Origin: Acidobacteriaceae bacterium
GTDB lineage: Bacteria; Acidobacteriota; Terriglobia; Terriglobales; Acidobacteriaceae
Length of the DNA: 52,010 nt
Direction of reading: 5' to 3'
NCBI GenBank assembly: GCA_003134655.1
Contig: PLBY01000035.1
Coordinates: 14,731 to 66,740, forward strand
In this document: positions 17,855 to 25,884 of the stretch, one piece after another
Position numbering within the stretch: the first letter of the stretch is position 1
How the letters are laid out: each line of letters begins with the position of its first letter
Made by a program: the position numbers and the translations under genes
The notes under the pieces: generated by a model
Database searches by the model: none
What the model was told of the DNA's origin: nothing
The model's input: only the letters and a program-made list of their open reading frames with translations

Positions 17855-20098
17855 CTACTTCGAACCGTACACATCCAACTCACCCCGGGGATTTAGCACT
17901 GATGCCAGATCGTGCGCGGTCCCAATGTAGACTTTTCCATTCGCAACAATCGGCGAGGTAAACTTGATTCCGTACCCCGGCGCATCTCCGGAATTCGTTC
18001 CACTGTTGTACAGTTCGCTGGTCAGATTTTCGGCATCGTAGGCGCGCAGCGTCGCAATCGTGGGCGCAGCGCCGTTTGGATTTTGGTTTTGAATCGGCTG
18101 CCCGTGGTCAATGATCCACAAGACTCCATTCGCAGTGCCATTGGCCGAAATGAAAGCCGTCGTGCCATTGCTGCCTACCTGTATGGCGGGAGCACTCATC
18201 AGTCCCGGCGTCAATGTCCCGGAATATTGAAACTGTACGATCCCGACGGGGATGACGGCTGCCGTGGGAGTTAATCCGATGTATACCGATCCATTGAAGT
18301 AGGATGCTGTGGCGAAGATTTCATAGGAGTTGACGTCAGCGGTCCATGTTCCCTGGCTGTCGGTGCAACTCGACGAATACGGATTGAAACCCAGATCGGA
18401 CAAGAGACCTGGCACTGTTTGAGTTGCTCCCGCATCGTTGGCCTGCTCCTTTCCAAGATTCGCCGTGTTCACCAGATAGAGTTTCCCGGTCTTTCCTCCC
18501 GCTAGCGCCTGGGTGCTTCCTGGAATCAGCAACAAACCACCCGCTGCCAAGTCTGCGTCGTTGCAATTCATGTAGTGATAATCATCGGCCGTGAAGTAGT
18601 CGAGCATTTGAAGTAGCCCGTTGTTCGAGAACTTCAACACCGAATCGCCCCACGCCGTAAGCCCGTCCCACGGCCCATCCCCGGTGGTGATGTAGATGTT
18701 GCCGCTGTCATCGGCGACTGGGCCACCACCGCCCATCCAGATCGCTCCGGCGCCGGGATACGCACCCTCACCGTTCACGTTGGGACCCGCATTGAAGACG
18801 CCAGTCTGAGCCAGGGACTGGGCACCATAGGCTAGCAGCCATCCGCTATGACAATTGCCGAAACCGATGTAAACCGTGCTGTTCGCGAGGAGGAGGGCTG
18901 CCCGCTGTACACAGGATGTATCTAGATAGACCACACCGTTTATCGAAGTTGAATTCGTACCTGGCACCGAAGCCTGAATGGTTCCTGGCCCGCCGAATTT
19001 TTGTTTTCCGGTGGTGATATCCAGGGCATTCAGGCGGACGGTTGAGGCGCCCGTCGAAGTTAGCGTCTGGGCGGAGACCACATACATCGTGTTCGACGTC
19101 GTATCGATGACCGGCGTTGACGTAATGCCCTGATAAGGCTGAATGGGACCGTCGGTCATGGGAGTTTCGCCCGATTTCAGCAACGAAACTTGCCACAGCG
19201 GAGTTCCGTTGCCATAACTGTCGGCGTCAAAGGCATACACACTGTCCTTCTCGGTGGCGGCGAACACCACGTTGTGAATGCTTCCGTTGATGGTCAGGTT
19301 CGACACCAGCAGCGGCTGTGCATACTCGTACCCGTCCAGAAGGTAAGAAAACAACTTGCCAAACGTTTGAGGAGTCACGCTGGCTGGCGACAGCGACACC
19401 TCGTTCGGGTTCAACCCGGTGCGTTGAGCGTCGAAATGCCACATTACGACGTTCGCTCCTCCGCCAACGGTCGCCGTCACCGTAAGTGACGCGTTCCCGC
19501 TGACTCCGCTTAGCGACGCAGCCACAATGGTCGAGCCCACGGTTACTCCTGTCGTCAGTCCGCTCGAACTTGTCGTCGCTACTGACGCAGGCACGTCCGT
19601 CCAACTCGCCGTCGAACTCACATTGGCTGTGGAGCCATTGCTATAGGTGGCCGTGGCGGTGAACTGCTGCGTAGCTCCCACCGCGATGCTTACGCTGGAC
19701 GGCGACACTGATATCGACGCGAGTGTCGGTGCTCCCACGGTAAGAGACGCATTTCCGCTGATCCCGCTGAGCGACGCAGCCACCATCGTCGAGCCCGCAG
19801 TAACTCCTGTTGCCAGGCCACTAGAACTTGTAGTCGCTACCGACGCAGGGGCGTTGGTCCAGCTGGCCGTCGAACTCACATTGGCCGTCGAGCCGTTGCT
19901 ATAGGTTGCCGTGGCAGTGAACTGCTTCGTGGCGCCCACTAGAATGCTTGCGCTCGACGGCGTTACGGACACCGACGTGAGCGTCGGAGGCGCAGAGTTG
20001 CTGGAAACAAGCCCCCGGCATCCCATGTTCGCGATCAGGAGCGAGAGGGAAAACAAGCAAAAGAGGACGGAAAGCAACCGACGAGGACGAGCAGCCAT
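17855..20098 (-). CDS. Lipoprotein with two BIG2 Ig domains and a PQQ-type beta-propeller
   Basis: The protein has 747 residues. The start at 20098 follows GGAG. A lipoprotein signal ends LLIANMGC. Two nearly identical Big_2 Ig-like domains follow (about 37-205; SVSVTPSSASILVGATKQFT and SISVSPSSVSIAVGATQQFT). The remaining 520 residues form a propeller-like region with pyrrolo-quinoline-quinone-type blades (VYAFDADSYGNGTPLWQVSL, GKLYLVNTANLGKEQ, TLRAYDAENLTSELYNSG). I see no clear catalytic residues for a dehydrogenase, so it may be a binding or surface protein. The gene converges with the DUF5666-like gene (35 bp apart). Confidence 0.82.
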   Translation of the reverse strand: MAARPRRLLSVLFCLFSLSLLIANMGCRGLVSSNSAPPTLTSVSVTPSSASILVGATKQFTATATYSNGSTANVSSTASWTNAPASVATTSSSGLATGVTAGSTMVAASLSGISGNASLTVGAPTLASISVSPSSVSIAVGATQQFTATATYSNGSTANVSSTASWTDVPASVATTSSSGLTTGVTVGSTIVAASLSGVSGNASLTVTATVGGGANVVMWHFDAQRTGLNPNEVSLSPASVTPQTFGKLFSYLLDGYEYAQPLLVSNLTINGSIHNVVFAATEKDSVYAFDADSYGNGTPLWQVSLLKSGETPMTDGPIQPYQGITSTPVIDTTSNTMYVVSAQTLTSTGASTVRLNALDITTGKQKFGGPGTIQASVPGTNSTSINGVVYLDTSCVQRAALLLANSTVYIGFGNCHSGWLLAYGAQSLAQTGVFNAGPNVNGEGAYPGAGAIWMGGGGPVADDSGNIYITTGDGPWDGLTAWGDSVLKFSNNGLLQMLDYFTADDYHYMNCNDADLAAGGLLLIPGSTQALAGGKTGKLYLVNTANLGKEQANDAGATQTVPGLLSDLGFNPYSSSCTDSQGTWTADVNSYEIFATASYFNGSVYIGLTPTAAVIPVGIVQFQYSGTLTPGLMSAPAIQVGSNGTTAFISANGTANGVLWIIDHGQPIQNQNPNGAAPTIATLRAYDAENLTSELYNSGTNSGDAPGYGIKFTSPIVANGKVYIGTAHDLASVLNPRGELDVYGSK
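19482..19997 (-). repeat. Tandem 258-bp repeat inside the propeller lipoprotein gene
   Basis: Two head-to-tail copies (19482-19739 and 19740-19997) encode the two Ig-like domains, 86 residues each. Long blocks, for example CTCGCCGTCGAACTCACATT against CTGGCCGTCGAACTCACATT, are nearly identical at the DNA level, so the duplication is recent or kept uniform by recombination. Confidence 0.85.
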
Positions 20099-20520
20099 TG
20101 GTCGAATCTCCAAGAAATGCGAGTCCGCAGAGACAGCAGGAGGGTGCCAAAAAAATTGCCGCGACGGAACATCATGGAGCACAGCGACATCGCCCCACCT
20201 CTGCGGAGGTGCCGTTTAGTTGCCAAATCTTTGTCGAAGGTTGCTCTGCGTCTGCCAGATTACGAACCCGTCAATCGCTGCCCAGGGACCGGGCACGAAA
20301 GGCGCCGGATACCAAATTTCAAGTTGAGCCTGTTCGCGTGCCCGGCCGCAAGCCTGCAAAAGGCTCGTAACCGTCGCCTCCCCTGGAGAACTGAGCAACG
20401 CCCTGTCTTTGCACCGTTCCAATTGGTTGTTGGAAGTCGGCGTTTCAAGAAGTCCCCCCTTGCCACGCCCGATTCCCAAAAGGGGGACGATGTACTTTCG
20501 ATTGGAATGTCAAGGCTTTC

Positions 20521-20718
20521 TTTGTTGACCATACCCAGAACCCTGTATTACTGTCTGGGCAACATCAGAGAAACTCCGGATCGATCCGATCGGTCCAGCA
20601 AGGCTGTACAGGGGCAACGTCCCGTTCGCGTCGGGCCTAGTCCTCTCATTAGGCAATTTTTCAGAACTTGTGATTCCACAAGCACGCGTTCGAAAACATA
20701 CTTCGGAGACCCCTGACG
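20521..20718 (+). promoter_or_regulatory. Conserved structured leader, copy A
   Basis: About 200 bp before the first Ig/lectin-like gene are closely matched by 22467-22659 before its paralogue. A promoter-like pair TTGACC (20525-20530) and TATTAC (20546-20551) opens the block, though with only 15 bp between. Hairpin 1 is CGGATCGATCCG (20577-20588). Hairpin 2 is CTTGTGATTCCACAAG (20667-20682), six pairs with an ATTC loop. Both hairpins differ from copy B only by paired changes that keep the stem. A CCCAGA...TCTGGG stem (20534-20559 region) is broken by one base in copy B. The preceding 20099-20520 shows no gene. Confidence 0.55.
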
Positions 20719-22008
20719 ATGATGAAGACTGTTTCCCGCATTATCTTTGCTTTCATAGCGTTGGCTACACCTGCCCTGGCAAATGTGACGGTCAGCAGTC
20801 CAAGTAATGGCGCTACCGTTGGCTCGCCGGTGCCTTACGTGGCGACTGCGACCACGTCCACTTGTTCGAAGGGCGTAGCGTCCATGGGCATCTATGTGAA
20901 CAACCAGCTGGTCTACGTCGTGAACGGAGCCAGCATGAATACACATTGGACCCTCGCCCCAGGTTCTTACAGCACCGTCGTGGAAGAGTGGGACTACTGC
21001 GGCGGCGCAACCTACACGACGTTGGCGATCACGGTCAGCAGCCAAAGTGGCGTATATGTGACATCACCCGCGAACAACGCCCAAGTGACTTCGCCAGTGA
21101 ATTATGTGGCGTCGTCGACCGCGAGTACTTGCTCGAAGGGCGTGGCATCGACTGGAGTCTATGTCGACAACAAACTGACGTACGTCGCGCAGGGAGCGAG
21201 TCTAAACACTCAGCTGTCGTTGAGCCAAGGGTCCCACAGTACCGTAGTGGAAGAGTGGGACTATTGTGGTGGAGCTGCTTATTCCACGGTGAATGTCACG
21301 GTGACAAGCGGCGGAACGAAACTCTCCAACATCCAGGCCAATCAAGGCTGGAATAGCTGGGGTCAGCTTCCCCCCGCCTATGCTGACTGTTCACCCTGTT
21401 CCGGGCTCTCCTGGTCAACGAAGTACGGAATCAAGTCGCCGTCAAAAAGCGGAAATGCAACCCAATTCAATACCAGTGGAACTACACCTTACGGGGTTGT
21501 TCTGTGGTACAACCCGGTGATTGGCCAATTCTCAACGGAGGGACTGCCCGACCTGAATCACACGCTGATTCCGAGTCTCCACAACTTTACCTATGACACC
21601 GATTTCTATGTGACGAACCTCGCGGTGACGCAGGTATTGGAGTTTGATGTCAGCATGTATTTGGATGGGATCGGCATGTTCTTCGGCACCCAATGCAACC
21701 ATTTAGGGGGAGGGGAATGGGATGTCCTGGACAACGTGACTCAGCAATGGGCTTCAACCAGCGCTTCTTGTAATCTTACTACTGGCTGGAACCACCTTAC
21801 CCTTCAACTTCAGCGGGAATCGAACAATGACCTTCTGTATCAGTCGATCACTTTGAACGGTGTGACGGCCAACATCAACAAAACGTATGCCCCTTTCACC
21901 GTGCCATCCAGCTGGTATGGCATTACCGTGAACTACCAGATGGACGGAGACTACAAGCAGTCGGCAAACACGACGTACCTGGACAATTTGAGTCTGACCT
22001 ATTGGTAG
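20719..22008 (+). CDS. Secreted protein with two Ig-like domains and a lectin-like C-terminus (paralogue 1)
   Basis: The protein has 429 residues with a signal peptide (RIIFAFIALATPALA). Two Ig-like domains follow (about 22-110 and 112-200), each opening VxSPxNxAxVxSPVxYVA and ending HSTVVEEWDYCGGA-type, with one cysteine near TCSKGVAS and one at DYCGG that probably pair. The C-terminal 225 residues (NIQANQGWNSWGQLPPAY... to NYQMDGDYKQ and LDNLSLTYW) look like a beta-sandwich, concanavalin/lectin fold, rich in aromatic residues. It is probably a secreted carbohydrate-binding or adhesive protein; I do not know a characterised member. The paralogue at 22660-23958 has the same layout and the same leader. 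Confidence 0.78.
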   Translation: MMKTVSRIIFAFIALATPALANVTVSSPSNGATVGSPVPYVATATTSTCSKGVASMGIYVNNQLVYVVNGASMNTHWTLAPGSYSTVVEEWDYCGGATYTTLAITVSSQSGVYVTSPANNAQVTSPVNYVASSTASTCSKGVASTGVYVDNKLTYVAQGASLNTQLSLSQGSHSTVVEEWDYCGGAAYSTVNVTVTSGGTKLSNIQANQGWNSWGQLPPAYADCSPCSGLSWSTKYGIKSPSKSGNATQFNTSGTTPYGVVLWYNPVIGQFSTEGLPDLNHTLIPSLHNFTYDTDFYVTNLAVTQVLEFDVSMYLDGIGMFFGTQCNHLGGGEWDVLDNVTQQWASTSASCNLTTGWNHLTLQLQRESNNDLLYQSITLNGVTANINKTYAPFTVPSSWYGITVNYQMDGDYKQSANTTYLDNLSLTYW

Positions 22009-22466
22009 AGTGAGGGAGCCAGACGTTACGGTGTTTCTCCACCGGCAAGACTTTCCGCTGGGCAGTCTTGCAGAGCGTCCGGAGACCGACTGTGACCGTG
22101 GACTTCGATGGCGCCCGCTACGTGGCGAGCAAGATTGCGATCAACTCGCCTTCTGACAAATAGATCAAGAGTGCACCCCAAACGGGCCGAATCAGCGGGT
22201 GTACTCATGCAAGATGGCTCTCCCTGGTGAGTGTCGTTCTCATCGTATAGCCCGAAATGCGCATCGCTGGAACGTGGCCTCCCGCCTGGTGGCAGATCCG
22301 AATCTGCAAGGCCCTCCAATCGCCCCCTTCCTCCGTTTAACCTGCATAAAGCCCGCATCTCCTCCCCTCGATCGTGTCAGCGTTCCCAGAATCGAGGAAT
22401 GCGGCAATTCCCCATACTCGATCGGCGCGAGGGCAGTGCACTTCCGAGTAAGATCCCGAGTCATTT
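22009..22466. other. Spacer with a duplicated gene-end fragment
   Basis: Between the two paralogues and before leader B, 22092-22166 repeats the 3' end of the DUF5666-like gene (17748-17823), with one substitution near the start and one base lost in the stop region (TAAGATC against TAGATC). The rest of the spacer shows no gene, no inverted terminal repeats and no transposase remnant. Confidence 0.7.
22092..22166 (+). pseudogene. Displaced 3' fragment of the DUF5666-like gene
   Basis: These 75 bp match 17748-17823 almost base for base. They would encode the end ACTGTGACC...GCCCGCTACGTGGCG of the parent protein through its stop codon, but no upstream part of the gene is present. It is a non-functional duplicate. 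It may mark the edge of the segment that was duplicated when the twin Ig/lectin-like genes arose. Confidence 0.75.
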
Positions 22467-22659
22467 CCTGTTGACCGTACCCAGAACCCTGTATTACTGT
22501 CTTGGCAACATCACTGAAACTCCAGATCGATCTGATCGGTCCAGCAGGGCTACAGGGGCAACGTCCCGTTCGCGTCGGGCCAGTCCATACATTCAGCAAC
22601 TCAGAACTTGCGATTCCGCAAGCACGCGTTCGACACAAAATACGGGAGGCCCCGTCATA
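22467..22659 (+). promoter_or_regulatory. Conserved structured leader, copy B
   Basis: This is the homologue of 20521-20718. TTGACC (22471-22476) and TATTAC (22492-22497) keep the same spacing. Hairpin 1 is CAGATCGATCTG (22523-22534), where the G:C pair of copy A is A:T. Hairpin 2 is CTTGCGATTCCGCAAG (22607-22622), where the T:A pair of copy A is C:G. The block ACAGGGGCAACGTCCCGTTC is unchanged. Small indels lie between the hairpins. GGGAGG (22644-22649) is the ribosome site. Confidence 0.55.
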
Positions 22660-23958
22660 ATGAAGATTTCTTTCGTCTCTATCTGTATGTTTCTAATGCT
22701 CGCAGCAGCCGCGCTCGCAAATGTTAGTGTGAGCAGTCCAAGTAATGGCGCTACGGTTGGCTCGCCAGTGCCTTACGTGGCGACGGCAACCACCACCACA
22801 TGCTCGAAGGGCGTAGCGTCCATGGGGATCTATGTGGACAACCAACTGGTCTATGTCGTCAATGGCGCAAGCCTGAACACGAATTGGCCCGTCAGTTCGG
22901 GCAAACACAACACCGTGGTGGAAGAGTGGGACTACTGTGGCGGCGCAACCTACACGACCCTGACGATCACCGTCAGCAGCCAAACTGGCGTATGGGTGGC
23001 CTCGCCCGCGAATAACAGCAAGGTGAGTTCGCCGACGAATTACGTTGCAACCGCGAGCACGACCACCTGTTCTAAGGGCGTAGCTTCCATGGGGATTTAC
23101 GTGAATAACGTACTCCAGTACGTCGTGAATGGAGCGAGCCTGAATACCAATTTGAGTCTGACTGCAGGAACCTACAACACCGTGGTGGAAGAGTGGGATC
23201 ATTGTGGCGGAGCAGCCTACACTCCCGTTGCGATCACGGTGCAGGGTGGACAGGGCGGGAATGTACTTTCCAAACTGCAGGCTAGCAGCGGATGGAAAAG
23301 TTGGGGCGAATTGCCTCCATACTATGCGATTTGTTCCGCACCGTGTCCGGGGGTGACCTGGTCCATGACGCAAGGGATCAAATCACCCGCGATGAGCGGG
23401 AACGCGACGCAGTTCAATATCGGCGGTACGACACCTTATTCCGACGTTCTATGGAGCATCCCTCTGATCGGCCAGGGTTCGACTCAGGGGCTGCCCGACT
23501 CGAGTCACACGCTCCTTCCGACGCTGCACAACTTCACCTACGATGCCTATTTTTACCCGACGAACCTCGGGGCGACACAGGTCCTGGAGTTCGACATCAG
23601 CATGTACTTCAACGGGCTGGGATTGATTTGGGGCAACCAGTGCCGCGTCGCGGGTGGAAACGAATGGGACATTTGGGACAACGTCAACTCGCGATGGGTG
23701 CCGACCGGCGTCGCCTGTAATCCTGTAAGCAACTCCTGGAACCATGTGACGATTCAAGCGCAGCGGGAATCTGACAATTCGCTGCTGTTCCAGTCAATCA
23801 CGCTGAATGGAGTGACGAGCAACATTAACCAGAAGTATGCGCCGGGCACTGCCCCGAGTGGCTGGTGGGGCATCACGGTCAACTACCAGATGGACGGAAA
23901 CATTAAGCAGACGGCGAATACTACGTATCTGGACAACTTCAGCTTCACATACCAGTGA
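22660..23958 (+). CDS. Secreted protein with two Ig-like domains and a lectin-like C-terminus (paralogue 2)
   Basis: The protein has 432 residues and is a close paralogue of the preceding gene across its full length. A signal peptide (SICMFLMLAAAALA) is followed by two Ig-like domains with the same cysteine pairs and a C-terminal beta-sandwich-like domain ending NYQMDGNIKQTANTTYLDN. The frame is open upstream to 22231, but the start at 22660 is set by the signal peptide, the GGGAGG site and the paralogue's start. The two proteins differ by scattered substitutions and a few residues in the linker, so both look functional. The role is probably extracellular binding. Confidence 0.78.
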   Translation: MKISFVSICMFLMLAAAALANVSVSSPSNGATVGSPVPYVATATTTTCSKGVASMGIYVDNQLVYVVNGASLNTNWPVSSGKHNTVVEEWDYCGGATYTTLTITVSSQTGVWVASPANNSKVSSPTNYVATASTTTCSKGVASMGIYVNNVLQYVVNGASLNTNLSLTAGTYNTVVEEWDHCGGAAYTPVAITVQGGQGGNVLSKLQASSGWKSWGELPPYYAICSAPCPGVTWSMTQGIKSPAMSGNATQFNIGGTTPYSDVLWSIPLIGQGSTQGLPDSSHTLLPTLHNFTYDAYFYPTNLGATQVLEFDISMYFNGLGLIWGNQCRVAGGNEWDIWDNVNSRWVPTGVACNPVSNSWNHVTIQAQRESDNSLLFQSITLNGVTSNINQKYAPGTAPSGWWGITVNYQMDGNIKQTANTTYLDNFSFTYQ

Positions 23959-23990
23959 AGGCAGCGCACGGTTGTAACGAGGGTCCGGCT

Positions 23991-24713
23991 CTACTTCGAC
24001 GCTGTCGGGACTGTGTAAACGAAAGTTGGGTACGATTGCAGGGCGTCGGGGGACAGTGCATTCAGTACTAGTTGCGACACCTGCTGCTCGACATCCTGAA
24101 CCGGTTGCGGAGCGACGACCGTCATCCCGCTCACGAGTTCGCTTAGCGCCAGATATGACGCGCGGCTTCTGTGGAGAAAATCGAGCGGATACTCGGGCTT
24201 TCGTGCGCGAGCTTGGACCGGATCGGCATCCAGTACGAAGCTGACATCTGGTTGCGGAACGAACGGCAGCAGCAGTCGAACATACGCTCGCTCGATTCGA
24301 TTCTGTAAGGACAAGTTCGCGAGTTCGTCGTAGAGATATCGGTCAAAGATGATAACGTCGGTATTCGTTCTTAGCGCGCTCGCTACTTCGATGCGAAGCG
24401 AGATGGCATCCACGAAGTAAAGGCCGAATCGCACCGCAGTCATATACCAAGATCGCACGTTTTTGTCTCGTCGGTTTACCGGCTGCGCCGGCGTTCCAAC
24501 ACCCTTGTCGCCCTTGAACAGGGTGTGGCCGGTCACTTCGCGGACCCGCGTGAGCCGCGCAACGTCGTCCCAGAAAGTAACCAACGAGACGCGGACACCG
24601 ACGTCGTTCAGTCGGGCACGAAGAGCTTGGATTTGAGTGCTTTTGCCGGCGCCGTCAATGCCAGAGAAACTTACGAGTCTGGGGCGCCGGGGTTCAGAGG
24701 CTTTCCGAATCAT
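23991..24713 (-). CDS. Thymidylate-kinase-like P-loop protein
   Basis: The protein has 240 residues. Walker A is GIDGAGKST at 18-26, followed by the TQIQALRARL helix, a DRYLYDELAN segment that matches the kinase DRY/DRx motif, and a LID-like Arg-rich stretch (ARARKPEYPLDFLHRSRASY). The fold is that of dTMP kinase, which makes dTDP from dTMP. Divergent copies occur in polysaccharide gene clusters, where their substrate is often unknown. The long insert with GDKGVGTPAQPVNRRDKN is unlike housekeeping Tmk. It lies 39 bp downstream of the STAS gene on the same strand. I infer an accessory role in the exopolysaccharide locus. Confidence 0.75.
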   Translation of the reverse strand: MIRKASEPRRPRLVSFSGIDGAGKSTQIQALRARLNDVGVRVSLVTFWDDVARLTRVREVTGHTLFKGDKGVGTPAQPVNRRDKNVRSWYMTAVRFGLYFVDAISLRIEVASALRTNTDVIIFDRYLYDELANLSLQNRIERAYVRLLLPFVPQPDVSFVLDADPVQARARKPEYPLDFLHRSRASYLALSELVSGMTVVAPQPVQDVEQQVSQLVLNALSPDALQSYPTFVYTVPTASK

Positions 24714-24752
24714 GATTCAACAGCTTCCTTCCGAGTGCTCGCTGGCAACGGG

Positions 24753-25703
24753 CTAGTGTGGCCGGCTGGGGCTGGCACTGGCCAGGGCCACAACTGTACC
24801 GACCGCAACGCCAGCACCTGCGATGATGCCAACTTTGATCAGGATGGAGCGCGCTCGCCTCTGTTTTGCCGGCGCAATTGCTGCACCGGCTGGTCTGGAA
24901 GCCGCCACACCCGTTGTCTTTACAAACGTCGCCGCTGCTGTGCCCAGAGGCGCCTGTGCTTCACTTTGTGGTTTTGGGGAGGGCTGTTGCACACTGGACA
25001 GTTCGTCTTGCGAACGCACTGCGCCTGGACTGTTGGGCAGAGCTTCAACCTGGGATGGTTGGGCCTGCACATCAGTGGTGCCACTATCGGAAGATCTCGG
25101 CCGCGCCTGTGTGGAGGATGCGGCTTCGACCTGTTGATTGGGAGTCGCCTCCTGCTGCGGTGATGGGACTGCAGCCGCAAGTGGCGCAACGAATAACAGC
25201 ACAAGGCAGCCAGCGATGTGCCGCCTCAGCCAACGCCCCGAGGTTCTCATCGTTACCCCCGACCCCGCAGGCTTCTCGCGCGAGTCAGACTGACCTATTT
25301 CAGAGCCTTTACTGCGCACTCTAGACGAAAGAGGCGAAGATCCCTGCCGAAGAGCTTGGTGGAACGGCTTTGTCGGCAATTGGTAGAAACTGTTGACCGC
25401 GTCGGCGGTGGTGTCAAAGGCCTCAAAGAGATGTTCTACCCTCGCGAGTTCCAGAATCGCCGCTGCTCCCGGAGGGATCGCCGCAAGTTTGACATCGCCG
25501 TTCCGCTTGATCGCCTCTTCCAGGCAACGTAACAATACTCGGATTCCGGCGTTGTCGAGTTGCCGCACTTTGGAACAGTCGAGCACCACACGAGGTCGAT
25601 CTTCGTTCAAGCAAGACTCTACTTCGCGAAAGAAACTACGCCCTTGCTTAACACTCAATATCTCCGGTAGTTGTTTCACCTCTATAAGTCTTGCACTTGT
25701 CAT
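24753..25703 (-). CDS. STAS-domain protein continued into a membrane/periplasmic Pro/Ser/Gln-rich region
   Basis: The protein has 316 residues as read. Residues 1-110 form a STAS domain (RVVLDCSKVRQLDNAGIRVL; the Ser/Thr that is phosphorylated in anti-sigma antagonists is Asn-Ala here). After a 40-residue linker comes a hydrophobic segment (HIAGCLVLLFVAPLAAAVPS) that looks like a signal peptide. A low-complexity Gln/Ser/Pro/Ala region and a second membrane segment (ILIKVGIIAGAGVAVGTVVA) follow. An ATG at 25250 behind GGGGGT could start the second half as its own 165-residue protein. So this is either a true fusion or two genes joined by loss of a stop codon. It lies between the flippase and kinase-like genes. 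Confidence 0.6.
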   Translation of the reverse strand: MTSARLIEVKQLPEILSVKQGRSFFREVESCLNEDRPRVVLDCSKVRQLDNAGIRVLLRCLEEAIKRNGDVKLAAIPPGAAAILELARVEHLFEAFDTTADAVNSFYQLPTKPFHQALRQGSSPLSSRVRSKGSEIGQSDSREKPAGSGVTMRTSGRWLRRHIAGCLVLLFVAPLAAAVPSPQQEATPNQQVEAASSTQARPRSSDSGTTDVQAQPSQVEALPNSPGAVRSQDELSSVQQPSPKPQSEAQAPLGTAAATFVKTTGVAASRPAGAAIAPAKQRRARSILIKVGIIAGAGVAVGTVVALASASPSRPH

Positions 25704-25884
25704 ATTCGGGATTCCAGGTTCCAACAATCTTCTTTTATCCGTATGGCGAAAGATTGCATAGGCACCTAATTCGGCCTATTAAACAATCTAGAGTGGCAGC
25801 AGCGCGGGGTCTATCCTGTCTTGTCAGTAGTGGGCGGACAGGTTTGCGCTAGAGATTAAATACGAGTTTCGGTCAAAATTGGCT

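Noticed and set aside
22231..22659. Open frame joined in phase to the second Ig/lectin-like gene, giving a 575-residue protein
   Set aside because: It has no signal peptide, the paralogue's leader has a stop before its gene, and the signal peptide and GGGAGG site at 22660 mark the true start.
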